From: Glandiceps talaboti
Lineage: Eukaryota > Hemichordata > Enteropneusta > Spengelidae
NCBI RefSeq assembly: GCF_964340395.1
Contig: NC_135564.1
Coordinates: forward strand, 17,050,957-17,114,956
DNA length: 64,000 nucleotides
Direction of reading: 5' to 3'
Part shown: in pieces, positions 1 to 11,599 of the stretch
Layout: every line of letters starts with the position of its first letter
Numbering within the stretch: the stretch's first letter is position 1
Notes under the pieces: model-generated
Seen by the model: only the letters and a program-made list of their open reading frames with translations
The model's database searches: none
Told to the model about the DNA's origin: nothing
Program-made: the position numbers and the translations under genes

Positions 1-463
1 CAACTTTCGGACTTTCTGGGTTGTTCGCGACAACATGATCGTGAAATGAATCTATGGATTAATTGATAACAACAACAAAACGAATTCAGAACCGTTCCGC
101 AAACTCGGATGCTTCTCTGGAAAGTTCAAGAAAATACCGTCCTTGTTTAATAAATATTTTTATTAGTTCTGTTTTGAAGAAAATAATACAATCTCTAAGA
201 AAATCATGAAACTGTGACTTTGATTAATGACGAACACAAAACGGGTGTAAAAGTTGGTTGTTCGTTTTGACTTCACACTGTTTGAAATGATAATTAGTAG
301 TCTGGTGGCTTGGTAATGTGAAATGTCGAACTATAGATCATTCCGTTGACATTTTAAAGTTCAAAATTTGATTCAATTGATTTTACAAAGCCCAAATTAA
401 AAATGTATATATATTAACATGTTTAAAATATATATTTACATGTTTAAAAATCTTTCTTTGCAG
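1..463 (+). other. Intron upstream of the Mox homeobox exon (partial)
   Basis: AT-rich sequence ending in a pyrimidine tract and CAG at 461-463. I see no exon or repeat in it; it is the 3' end of a phase 1 intron whose start lies outside the window. Confidence 0.7.
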
Positions 464-642
464 ACGAGGACAGTACGGACGAAGGGTATAAGTTAGACCT
501 CAACGCCAAACCACGTAAAGAACGTACTGCCTTCACCAAGGAACAAATACGAGAACTCGAAAACGAATTTTCAGTACACAACTACCTAACGAGACTACGA
601 CGATACGAGATAGCTGTTACTCTAAATCTCACAGAAAGACAG
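464..642 (+). CDS. Mox: Mox exon with homeodomain residues 1-44
   Basis: The acceptor is ...tttgcag at 458-463 and the donor is gtaaga from 643. The exon is 179 nt: its first two bases complete a codon split with the missing upstream exon (phase 1 intron) and it ends on a whole codon. It encodes an acidic lead-in ([16 protein letters not shown]) followed by homeodomain helices 1 and 2. It contains no start codon of its own, so at least one 5' coding exon is off the window. Confidence 0.95.
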
Positions 643-3600
643 GTAAGAGCCGTGACTGGATATTGGTGCCATTTCGTCTGACTAGTTTTTATGCAAATAG
701 AGTTCCAATAAGTGTTAAGTTACCGGGCGTGTTTTTGGCATTCGGGCTATCAGCGGGAGTTTCTATATTCAACTTGGAGAACTCCCTTCATATGTTTGTT
801 GTTTTACTATCGCTTTTCCTTTTCAGTTTACCACCCAGCTTGTACTAATTTGTAATCATGTACACTAATTTAAGCACATTTTTGAACTTGGTCTACGCCT
901 ACGTGCTACATTGATATATCTAAAGTAAACGTATTGGACCGCGAAAAAGCGGTGTCACATTTGTTGCGAATTGCGTTTCATTTGCAATGTTTACGCCAAA
1001 CACCCCCAAAAAATCATACAATGTTTATACCAAACATCCAAAGAATCGTACATTTTCAGCAAGATTTTGATCTTCTCTATACAATGACGTCATTGAAATA
1101 TCAATATATTCAGGGTATAGTTTCATGACCTTAATATTATCAAAACGATCAATTTTAGTACAATGTACTGGGAAAATGTTTGCAGAGGACAATACCCATA
1201 ATATACATGTGTCAATCATTCAACCATCTAAGCATAGGGATCCTTGCCTGGAATTCGTTATAGGTTCTTTTTTTTTCTACAAATTAGATACATTAGTTTT
1301 CACATTTCTGAAAACACTGGCGGCCTTCCCTTGCCCTATCACAGATCATTTTTTACCACTTTGCTAAAGGTCTGACATCTAAAAAAAATCTCGACATTTT
1401 AAAATCTGAAAGAGTATATTTCCATTCTGTCACATTAAGCTTAATTTATTTCACTTTTTAAACTTTTTTTTGGTGTGAAAAACGAGAACCATAATGTTGA
1501 AGAGTTTCGGATGTCACATAAAATAAAAACCACAATCTACTACTGAGCAAAGCAAATCGTATAACAGCTGGTCACAGACCGACCAGAAGTGATGATCGGA
1601 TATGTTTACGATGCTGCAGTTGATTACATGGATTTGAAAATTATCAACAATAGATGTCGATGAAACCATTTGACTAACACATTTTTAGACGTATGTTATT
1701 GTATTCTACTTACTTAAAGAGATAAACCATATTATGGGTGTACAGAAAACACACCGTATGTCCAACATCTCTTGAAGCGTACTGACAGGGGTACATGTAT
1801 GTTTGCACTGCTTTTAGTCTTCCATATTGTCGGAAACGATAGCACAGTTTGAACTCAAAACAATATCATCCAGTGGTATATCATCCAGTGTATTACGATT
1901 GCTAGCCCGGGTACTAAAATGTAGCTTTTAGTCTTGACAATGCTGTTAGCCAGAAGAAAACGGCAGAACATGGAAACGACAAAATAATCGCAGACGTCAA
2001 GATTCGGGGCTAAAGCACTGTATATATTTCTAAAATACCGAACCAAGGCTAATGTTTTAGTCATTCCACATTGGTTTCGGCCTTGACAGTACTGTGGTTG
2101 TCTGTTCATTTTCAAATATACAAGCAATATAATTTTAAGTCCATGTTGATGTATGTGTTAACATATATGAGCAATAGTAAGAAAACACGTGATCTAAAGC
2201 TGTAGCTTGTGATTTCATAGCTCTTGTAATTAGGGCATCTGTCAGTTTTACTAATGAATTACCAAGAAAGAAAAACGCAGCGAAAACATACCTATGATTT
2301 TTATCATTCAAATCAGTGAATTATACTGACCTATAGTACAGGTTAATTTCACCTCCAGGCTCCATTTTATCCTTCCATTGTTTGCCAGCACCACAAATAC
2401 ATTTTCCGTCACTTATTATTAAATGGAACATTCTCTCAATTCCATGAAAAGAAACTCATACTTCACATGGAAAAAAAGAATATCTTTCAGTTGTAAAAAT
2501 AATACAGTCTTGCTAATTCCTATTGGTCCATGATGAGCAAAATATATGTAAATAAAAATAGTACACACAGTCACAGCCTCAGACACAATTATAAACATAT
2601 TATGAAGACTGTAGAAAGTTGTGTGTATATATATATATATATATACGCATAAACATATATTGGATTGGCTTAACAAAACTCATCTCAAAGTTTTTCCAAA
2701 AATTCTGACTAGCTTTCTCCGTGTTAATAAAGCATCGTCAGGTCAATAATATATATAATGGTGATTGCAGATGTCGCCAACTTGTCATTTTTATATCCAA
2801 CTATACTTAATATGCAATTTAAGTGAATTAAAACTAAATGCTGTCGTATTAATATAACTTCTAGACAAATGTACTAGACCACGAAGGTGTGGATTTACTA
2901 CTTAAAATTTGTATAACGTTGAGGTCTACACAACTTTAAAGCAAACTCCGTACTGTTGTCAAATTTCCATCTTAGTAATTTTTCAAGCCATATACAATTT
3001 TCATGTCTTACAAAATGTGAAAATGATGACATCAATTGTATAGATTTTTCCAAGCCAGTATTCCATATTAGGTCAGGTTCATGATATCAAATTGATGGTG
3101 GTGCTCTGAATAATATAGTATAGCTGAGGTGTTTAGCGAAAATTTTGCATTCAGTTGGAAATGTTTTGTTGAGACTTCCAGTTTCGGTTATAGACTTTAT
3201 AATAATGAATACAGTCACACTAGCATTCATAGTAATCATAGAATGTAATTTCTATCGTCGCTAATTTAAAAAAATACTGGTGTTGACGGTGGTGGTGGTG
3301 GTGGTGGTGGTGGTGGTGGTGGTGGTGGTGGTGGGGGTTATATTTGATAGAGAAAACACACTTTTATTTGCATGTCTAGCCAGTTTTTCATTCTTTTGTT
3401 TTTATCGTCCAATATCAAACCTGGTCGACAGTTATGATGTAACAATATCCACGGAACTGAAGTAAGATAACGTTAGACATATAAATTATTATCTGACTGT
3501 AAAAGACGTTATATTTAAAACATCTCAATTGAGATGATACGGAAGGAGACATTTCCCCCCTACCACTAACAATTTATTGCTCTATTGCTCCGTTATGCTT

Positions 3601-4047
3601 TGTTTGATTTATGCAGGTAATGTACATCGAAATATTATTAGGAGATAGAATATATTTTTAAAGGGATATTTACGGTAGACCATTTCTATTCACTCGGTAA
3701 TAAAGTTTTATTCGTACCCCGGAAGAAAGTTAGAATGATCGCTGAACGCGTAAAGTGTGATTCATGTTTTGAAATACGTACAAGGAAATATACTTTAACT
3801 TTTAATAACTAAATCTACTTCATTTGTTGTTTATTTCTTAATAGTTAGGTTTTGTCACTTGCTAATGTTGTATACTTGTTTAGGAGTAAAACTTAACTGT
3901 AAACTATACACCCGCTTTTTGTGTGTTGTGTACACATAATTTGATGGTGAGGATTTGGATACACATGGGAAACGTTTACGGTATGATTTCTAATAATGTC
4001 AGGATTTCATTCGGTTGCTGCTGTGGTTGTTACTACTTTTGATGTAT

Positions 4048-4088
<41 letters not shown>

Positions 4089-6898
4089 GTGTGCGAAGTT
4101 TTTGTACAGGGATATATGTACTTTTCAAGTTACATCATGGCATCTATTTTTTCAATGAAATTTGGATGAATTTTTTACCCATACAAATTGTCGACTTTCA
4201 TCCCCCCCCCCCCCCCGTTAGAATTTGTTAGAGAGTGGTCAACTTTAGTATATGTAGTATATCAGTAATAATATATACTGTATATGAAATCGCCGAGAAT
4301 GGTTTCAATCTAGTAGTCCAGGTTTAAATTGTATACGCATGGATATAAAACTAACGGTTCCGTTTGAATAACTGTCCGACCGAATGAATGTACACATACA
4401 ATAGAAAATAGTATTGCATTGCATTGCATTAGCAGTTGTCCAAACCCAACTTTGAAAATTGTTATCTGAAATTTCCAACTGCGTACATCAATGTTTGTCA
4501 ACAGATTGATGCGATTATTCAGAATACATGACCTTACGAACAAATTGTATTAATGTATATCGTCAAAATTATTCCAATTTATGCGCTATTGGACTTGTCT
4601 TTTAAACATTATTTTCGAATGTATGAGTACTTGTTCTCTCCATTTCCTAATTAGTTTACAAATGTCTTGTTTATTTTGATATTAAAACACTTTTTCGTTA
4701 TTTGAATGTTTATATTTCGTATTGTTTGGCTTCCGGTAAATGTATATTTTTTAATGATTGCAGGCGATTGTTTTGTTTTGCCTCAAATTAGGAACGAAAG
4801 GCATCAAAATGAAACCACATTTTATATTTCTACTAACTGCGCTGACAGTTTTTTGTGGAATAATGTGTATCAATAATTCGGAACAAACACGCGAATCGGG
4901 TACTTTCGAAGTTGAAATACAGTATAGCAGACGGATTTAATTCCATAATGTAGTCGATAACAACTAACTTAAGGATGTTAAAATATTCAAATATAATTAA
5001 GATTTCAAGTCATATTTGACTATATTTCTTGTAATGCTTTGAATATGTTCTCGTTAAACTTTGTTTTTTTCAGTAAGTGTACCAATGTCAACAACTGAAG
5101 AAGTTTACGTATATTGTTTTTCGTTTTCCCTGTTTTACGAAGTTTTAATAAGCCATATTGCTGACACTGTAATTATATCAACTATTGTTAGCAATATTCA
5201 TCGAAGAAAAAACAGTCAGAGCGTCCTCTAAATTAATACTAAAAGAGAGCTATCGCTGTAATTTGGGCATACATTTATTTTTTTAGCGAGACAGTCAGTG
5301 CGCTGGCTGGCCATCTGTTACAGCAATAATTGTTACAGCAAAATTCCGTTATTTATGTGATTGTAAAATGTATGCAAAATACGATCTCTAGACGAATCAA
5401 ACCCGGTCAGTAAAATTAAATCACCATATCAATAAAACTGACTTTTTTATAGTAATGTCAAAAGTTGTAACTACTGTTAATTCGATTATCATTATTGCCC
5501 TGGCATTTCGTTCCTTCTGAAAGTATTTATTTTGACCACCCAGATATTTGTTTCAAAAACAAATCGCCATACATCATGTATTCACTGGTCGTTGCACAAA
5601 ATTGAACTGGCAGAGTAATGAAAACTATAGACAAATGCCCTGGTATGAGTTGGTGGACCTACAACTGACTTTTCCGCCATATTTGTCTCCAGCAATTGTT
5701 GTCAACAGATGTTGCAAACTTCTAGTTGCACTGACAGTTTCTAATATTATGATCATGGGCTCAATATCTCATGTGCCATTGGTTATAATTGACCAACAAC
5801 TTCATAATATTCCACTATTATCCACAGTATAAGACACGTAAGAGATATTCCGACACCTTTGACTAAACGAAACGAATTCACCGGGTCCGAAATTTTCCCC
5901 TTTTCGGGCAACTATCCCGCCGTTTTATGTCGTCAAAACAATGTACGCTGTTTTATACATTGAATATTGCATAACGTTTTGAACAGAAATTTGTTAAGGC
6001 CAAATAAAAAAATAGTGTGTTTCCGATTACCCGACCAACCCTAGTTTAAGCCCTCGGCCCTAAACATTTTTTTGCCTAAAAAGGTAAAATTATAACGTTG
6101 TACTGGTATTTCCATGTACACCCTCATACCTTTATCTCATTTGTTGTCACTTTTTCAAAATTCGTATTCCAGAGAGAAACCAGATCTGTTTAGACTATCA
6201 ACAGTAGTAGTCTGCATAACGTGTTTGTCTTCATTTACTTCTTTTACACCTCATCAAACTCTCATGGAAGTATTGAGACCGACGAGTATCTTATCTTGGG
6301 GTCGAAGTAATTTTTAAAAAATGTAAAATAAAGAAAAAAGAATTCCGACCTACCTACCCTGTTTTCTGAAGTCATGTTATCCGGAAACAAACGTTTTATT
6401 TTATTTTGCCAAATTGAACCACGGATATTTTTTTTTAAATTGTCGAAAGCCCAAAAAGAAAGGTTGGCAAAATACGATCCGACAAGAATAATGGAACTAT
6501 TTGCAGTAACGTTTGAGCACATGCTTGAATCATCTCTTCTTTTACGTTGTTTACCACTAATCAGACTTGAACTTTTCAAGATTTTGATATATTTTATACT
6601 CGATTAGATAAAATTTAACATCTTTTGTCCTTTGTGTCATTTTTAGGTGAAAGTCTGGTTCCAAAATCGCCGTATGAAGTGGAAGCGTGTCAAAGGAGCC
6701 CGCGACAAAGAAATGGCGACCCGCAGACTACAAGAAGTCGAAGCTAAATATGGCGGCAGTGGCGCGTTCTTGGATATTGTACGATCAGAGTCGTCATCAG
6801 CAGGAACACAAAATTCAACAAAATCTTCCCCAGTTGTAAGAGCAGGGAGTTCACCTCGAGACCAAACCGATTTCGTAACTTTGGCTTCCAGAATGTAA
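464..6898 (+). CDS. Mox: Mox/Meox homeobox transcription factor, 3' part (two exons)
   Basis: Antp-class homeodomain DNA-binding protein; in known animals Mox/Meox acts in the nucleus in mesoderm and muscle patterning. Coding exons seen are 464-642 and 6647-6898; the 5' exon or exons lie upstream of the window. The exons join in phase 0 inside the homeodomain, between Gln44 and Val45, an intron position used by Mox and several other homeobox genes. The homeodomain starts around [20 protein letters not shown], has [13 protein letters not shown] in helix 2 and [14 protein letters not shown] in helix 3 (Trp48, Phe49, Gln50, Asn51). This wording is specific to Mox rather than Hox, Evx or Gbx. About 68 residues follow the homeodomain, Ser-rich and without a recognised motif, ending at TAA 6896-6898. 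The family is sure; the paralogue number and species are not. Confidence 0.95.
1085..1092. promoter_or_regulatory. CRE-type palindrome TGACGTCA
   Basis: A perfect TGACGTCA sits in a slightly longer palindrome (aatgacgtcatt) in the Mox intron. This is the consensus for CREB/ATF bZIP factors. One such site in 6 kb could be chance; no other clustered sites were recognised, so a regulatory role is only possible. Confidence 0.2.
3289..3333. repeat. (GGT)n microsatellite
   Basis: About 15 uninterrupted copies of a GGT trinucleotide in the Mox intron. The poly-Val reading frame across it is an artefact of the repeat. Confidence 0.9.
4049..4087. repeat. (TTG)n microsatellite
   Basis: About 13 copies of TTG in the Mox intron. 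The poly-Leu frame over it is a shadow of the repeat. Confidence 0.9.
5995..6090. repeat. Dispersed repeat, copy 1
   Basis: An A-rich run is followed by words such as tttccgattacccgacc, then 'ccctagttt', 'cggccctaa' and 'ttttttgcc'. The same order occurs at 59105-59185 (attccggttatctgacc, 'cctagtttttc', 'ccgaccctaacc'), and a shorter relative (attccgacctacctaccct) lies at 6341-6360. This indicates an old interspersed repeat family; I cannot name it and no coding part is visible. Confidence 0.5.
6647..6898 (+). CDS. Mox: Mox terminal exon: recognition helix and C-terminus
   Basis: The acceptor ...catttttag ends at 6646. The exon opens GTG AAA GTC TGG, completing the recognition helix [14 protein letters not shown], then gives a basic and Ser-rich tail ([20 protein letters not shown] and [14 protein letters not shown]) to the TAA at 6896-6898. 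The initial GTG is an internal Val codon, not a start. The helix reads as functional: Asn51, Arg53 and the basic end are present. Confidence 0.95.
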   Translation: MKVWFQNRRMKWKRVKGARDKEMATRRLQEVEAKYGGSGAFLDIVRSESSSAGTQNSTKSSPVVRAGSSPRDQTDFVTLASRM

Positions 6899-9860
6899 GG
6901 CAAAATCGCCTTCTTACAGATGGCACAGGGACAATTTCTCAATGAACTGACCGAGTACTCCGCTGTTCACAACATTTTTACAACAGACTTTCGATCGTGT
7001 TCATGTTTTCGTTGTTCGTGTCCTTTCTGCGTCAAATTGATCATAGATCAGTGGGAAATTTCCAGCGAGCTTCAAAGTTTGTCCGTGACATCTGGATCAC
7101 AGACTTTCTTCGATATTCTGATCGGCAATCTTTGAAAGCATCGCAACCATCTGTTTTCACTGTTGACAAGTATCTATACTGACAATCATTTAAAGTTTAT
7201 TTTTTTCTTTGTTTATATCATCCTTTTCCCAAGATTTTTTTTTTACTTTGACAAGTGATTCATAGAATTTAAGACTATGCACTGAGTACCGCTATGAACT
7301 TTGAAATGTAGCCAATATTCACATTCGTCGAATGGATTTCCACCGACGTCGGCCCTGACTGAAATTCTCGGCCTCAAATCTCGGATGTTCGTCTGTTCGT
7401 GGATTGTGCATCTGGTATCACGCGAGGACAATGACAATTCTTATGATTTTTCTCACTTGATCTCAGACTGGAGACATTTGTCATGCAGCATTTTTCAAGT
7501 GAAACTTTAAAAGATGTTTGATTAAAAAACAAAATTTTGAACTTCTGTTTCTTACTGTGATCTCATACACTACAGCTTTTGGCAATACTGTTGTCGAATT
7601 CAAAATGGATGCCACATGAAGACTTTAAAATGCATGGTTGTGAAATTAAACAAGAACCCCTTCTTTAAAAAGAACGAAAAAAAAGCACCATTCAGTCGCG
7701 CCAAGAACTTCAGGTATTTTTCATACCCTAGCCATATTGTTGCTACATTGTGCATGCACTAAAATTATTACACATGTATATGTTTAATCAATCGTGTGTG
7801 AAAAGTGTTGGTAGTTTGTCGTACCAGTTGCCGTCGGTACATATAACATGGAACTATAGTAAACTGTGTGCCTTAGAATAAACCAAGTATTTCTCCTCTA
7901 TTTTGAGTTAAAATCTTCAAAGCAAACTCTTCATTGATCTTCGTTTCAAAATGAAGTGAAATTAATCAAACTTCTCGCATTCAGCCTTATTTAGTTTACA
8001 CAAATCAACGCATGGAGGGTTGCTAATTTCTGAACAAAGGGTAAACAATCACTTTGTCCTATGGACTGCGCATATACGATAGCTCAACCACTTTCATAAT
8101 TTTTGGAGGAAAAATAGTTGCTTTATGTAACTTTTTGGCTTGTCGCTACTTAATTTTAGACCAGCTATAGAAAAATGGTGTTTATTAACTTACTGAAGTT
8201 ATTATTTTCCTTTTAAAGGGCAACGTTTCGAAGAAATTAGTCAAAGTTTGGTTCGTAGATATCTTTCCATACGTTTGATAAGCGAGAAAGAGTTTGGCAT
8301 ATGTCGTTCGAACACTTTGTTATAGAGTAGTGGAACACATTCAACGATATGTTACTGTCATAACGTAAAATATTAAGTGAAACCTGGTTTTTTCTTTCAG
8401 AAAAAAACTAGATTTCCATATTCTAAGATTATTTTCTGTCAAACTTGAAAACTATTTCTGAGCATAACTATACTCCACGTGCTTGCACCTTTCTCGTTGA
8501 CTAATATGATCTTTCAGATCAACTGAACTTATGGTCAATCATCCTATATTCATTCGCTACGATACCTTCCTCCCCCCCTCTTTCTCCCCCTCCAGCTATT
8601 AATGTTTACTTGTCAAGAGGTCAGAAGATGACGACTTCCAAACAACAAATAGTACCTCCTCTAGATGCGAAGCGTTATTTTAACCGTGACTACAAAAAAC
8701 TATCTCCTTACTTTGTACACTGTTGTAGTTTATTTTAAATTTACTTTCCATTCGGAGAGGTAAGTTACCCAAAAGACACGTATCAACGATAAATATTTGG
8801 GAATAATTCCTAAATATTTAGCCCAGCTTTACACATACTTAACTTGGGACTTCTTTCTGATAAAATCTCCGACAGGAAACTTTTACTTTAGTTGTTGTAA
8901 AACACGCTGAAGACTTATCACCTGTTTAGCAGACGACAGTGAACCTAACTTTTCCCCTACCCGCTCATTTATGTACATTTACTAGCGAAGCCAGGTAACC
9001 TGCATCGTCTGATTTGGCACTGAGAACTCTCCTCATTAGACAATGCTTTATTTGTACATGTTATCGTCAGCGCGATAAAACTCTTACTAACACTGTTACA
9101 TTTCATCGTCTGGAGCGGCAAATATCTTACCAACATTTACCATATAATCCTCAAATACAAGTCTAAAAAGTGCATTTTGTTACAATGTACATTTTTGACG
9201 ACGATCTGATAATTTTTGTGTGGAACCAAACAATGAAATGTAGCGATTTTGGTAAGATCTTTGTAGCGCCAGCCAGACAATGAAATATAGCAGTGTGAAG
9301 TAACATTTTTTGGCGCCAGACGAATTTCTGTCTAGGGCAGGGTTAACTGCCTTATATTGTACAAATGAGTACGGTGTTTTAGTTTATCGACTATCCAGAA
9401 TAACTTTTTTTTATCAGATACTCAGGGGAATATCTCCAACCTCGTGTTATCTTCTGGCAGTTGGAAACCAACTAGACGTGCCAGCCATTGCCGCTATTGT
9501 TTACGTGTAGTTCGTGAGGTTGTCATTCTTTTTAATTTCCGTTAAACATGTGCAAAGTTTATTGATGGGTTTGATTAATGGTTTTGAAAGCCCGTACCTG
9601 TGTAAGAACGTGTTTACACCGTGTCATTGATGTTTTATTTATTGCAGTAGTTCTAGGTCACATATTTCCCTATTTTCACTTTGTAAACTAACCATTTAGC
9701 GATGGTGCAAATGTCTGAATATGTATGATCTGCTATTCTGTTTAGATTGCGGTGACATGTAACGCATCTGTTCTCACAAGTTTGTCATGATATGTCGGAA
9801 AACTACTGCAAGTTATAGTCTGATGTTACTTTTTACCATTGTTCTAAAATACGCATGTTT
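6899..9860. other. Mox 3' UTR and following gene-free stretch
   Basis: The first several hundred bases probably belong to the Mox 3' UTR. Beyond that the sequence is AT-rich with no exon-like block, no splice-flanked conserved frame and no strong repeat. The frame at 9310-9510 has no recognisable domain and I do not call it a gene. Confidence 0.5.
7877..7882 (+). promoter_or_regulatory. Candidate polyadenylation signal of Mox
   Basis: A canonical AATAAA lies about 980 bases after the Mox stop codon, with no earlier perfect AATAAA recognised after the stop. The 3' UTR length is therefore a guess resting on this signal alone. Confidence 0.35.
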
Positions 9861-9862
9861 AT

Positions 9863-9986
<124 letters not shown>

Positions 9987-10375
9987 GCCATAGATGGAGA
10001 GAAAGGCAGGGATAGACAGAGAAAAAGAGCTGGGTAGAGGGAAGGATTTGGAGACACAAAGACAGACTGGGAGAAAGTTAGTGAGCTCGTTCGTTTTATT
10101 GTTTATCTTATTTTGTCCCTGCCAAAATGAAAATATTGCTATTGAATTCTAAGTCCTTTAATTGCAATTGAAAATACTTACGGAAAACCTCCATTGAACT
10201 ATAATTCAAGTATACTTTAAATGTTGATACATGCGTGACTTTACACTTTGTCTTCTGGCATTGTTAGGACACTTGAGTGCATAGTAGGGACTTCCACGAT
10301 AATTGTAATACGTATCATAAATTACGTCACCGAATCATTTATAAGTTATATCTTATTACCAGGTTTGGGTAAAGT

Positions 10376-10617
10376 CAATAGGGAACTTGCAAACCCGCCA
10401 TGTTGAATGTTGCATCATGGGAAATGTGATAATAAATACTAATCAAAAAGTATTGTAAACAATTATGTTACATTGTTTTTAAACAGAAATAATCAATTCA
10501 TAGTCACCCTGATTTTAGTAGGAGGTTTATTTTATCGGTAGCTCCAGATTAGGTATTACGATAACCACAGTCCTTTGCGTCTGAGCATGCTCAGTCTGGA
10601 TTGCAAGTTCCCTATTG
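10376..10617. mobile_element. MITE-like element with 17-bp terminal inverted repeats
   Basis: The left end CAATAGGGAACTTGCAA (10376-10392) is the exact reverse complement of the right end at 10601-10617. The 242-bp body has no open frame, contains a perfect 14-bp palindrome CTGAGCATGCTCAG just inside the right end (about 10581-10594), and is AT-rich. Size, exact termini and lack of coding fit a non-autonomous DNA transposon; I cannot assign the superfamily because the target duplication is ambiguous. Confidence 0.7.
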
Positions 10618-10809
10618 CAAGTGATGGTTAGATATGTTTCAATAAGTAGAATAGTGCGAGTACCTCTTAAATATTCAGCAAAAATACCCCCAAAACGTAT
10701 CAAATAGGTTTGTGGCCATTTTTAAGTACTATTTGTTTGACAGGTGAGAAGGTCAATAAAACCATTATGTATTAATACATGGTCTTTGATGACAAAGAGA
10801 GGGGATGTA

Positions 10810-10898
10810 TATTGTTTAGGGTGTCTATTGTTTAGGGTGTCTATTGTTTAGGGTGTCTATTGTTTAGGGTGTCTATTGTTTAGGGTGTCTATTGTTTA
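10810..10898. repeat. 16-bp minisatellite, about 5.6 copies
   Basis: The unit tattgtttagggtgtc repeats without visible change from 10810 and breaks off in its sixth copy. The near identity suggests recent expansion. Confidence 0.9.
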
Positions 10899-11254
10899 AT
10901 ATTAATAAACATCATGATGTAGTAATGTATCATATATGTTCAATATATGCACAGTCACGTTGTAACTAGACCATTTTTCGAAATTGTTTTATTTGAATGA
11001 CTCACTCCTCAATATTGTACACCATGAGATGTATTAAATCATCTGTAGAAACTTGAGTTCGTAGCTTTATAGAACGCGGGGAGAAAACTTAGTGAATTGC
11101 AATTTAAGGTACGTACCCTGAAATCAGTGCCTCTCTCGACCAGAACATGTTGAATTTGTACAAAAAACGTAATCAGTCATGAGACATACCGTGAAATTAT
11201 AAAATGACAATCATTGTAATTGAAAGTGTACATTGTATGACCTAACACATAAAT

Positions 11255-11300
11255 ACAGACAGACAGACAGACAGACAGGCAGGCAGGCAGGCAGGCAGGC

Positions 11301-11361
<61 letters not shown>

Positions 11362-11460
11362 GGCAGGCAGGCAGGCAGACAGAGGCACACACAAATGTAC
11401 ACATACATACATACATACATACATACATACATACATACATACATACATACATACATACAT

Positions 11461-11499
<39 letters not shown>

Positions 11500-11557
11500 C
11501 ATACATACATACATACATACATACATACATACATACATACATACATACATACATACA

Positions 11558-11584
<27 letters not shown>
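11255..11584. repeat. Compound microsatellite (CAGA/CAGG)n, (CATA)n, (CA)n, (CATA)n
   Basis: CAGA and CAGG tetramers from 11255 to about 11383 are followed, after 'gcacacacaaatgtac', by CATA tetramers with a short internal CA dinucleotide run at about 11479-11500. Reading frames of TYIH, MYVC and TDRQ are artefacts. The same CAGA-CACA-CATA composition recurs in other arrays of this window (31083-31300, 38355-38840). Confidence 0.95.
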
Positions 11585-11588
<4 letters not shown>

Positions 11589-11599
11589 GTAAGTATGTT

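Larger units (their letters stand above)
643..6646 (+). other. Mox intron within the homeobox, about 6.0 kb
   Basis: The donor is gtaaga and the acceptor is ttttag. It contains a (GGT)n run near 3289-3333, a (TTG)n run near 4049-4087, a C run near 4202-4216, a perfect CRE-type palindrome at 1085-1092 and a stretch of dispersed repeat at 5995-6090. The short reading frames in it have no recognisable protein features and I take none as genes. Confidence 0.8.

Noticed and set aside
6900-7200. Frames just after the Mox stop as an extended C-terminus
   Set aside because: The Mox frame ends at TAA 6896-6898; the following frames show no family similarity and fit 3' UTR.
9310-9510. A 66-residue + frame as a small gene
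   Set aside because: No recognisable motif, no splice-flanked homologue and no promoter or polyadenylation context.
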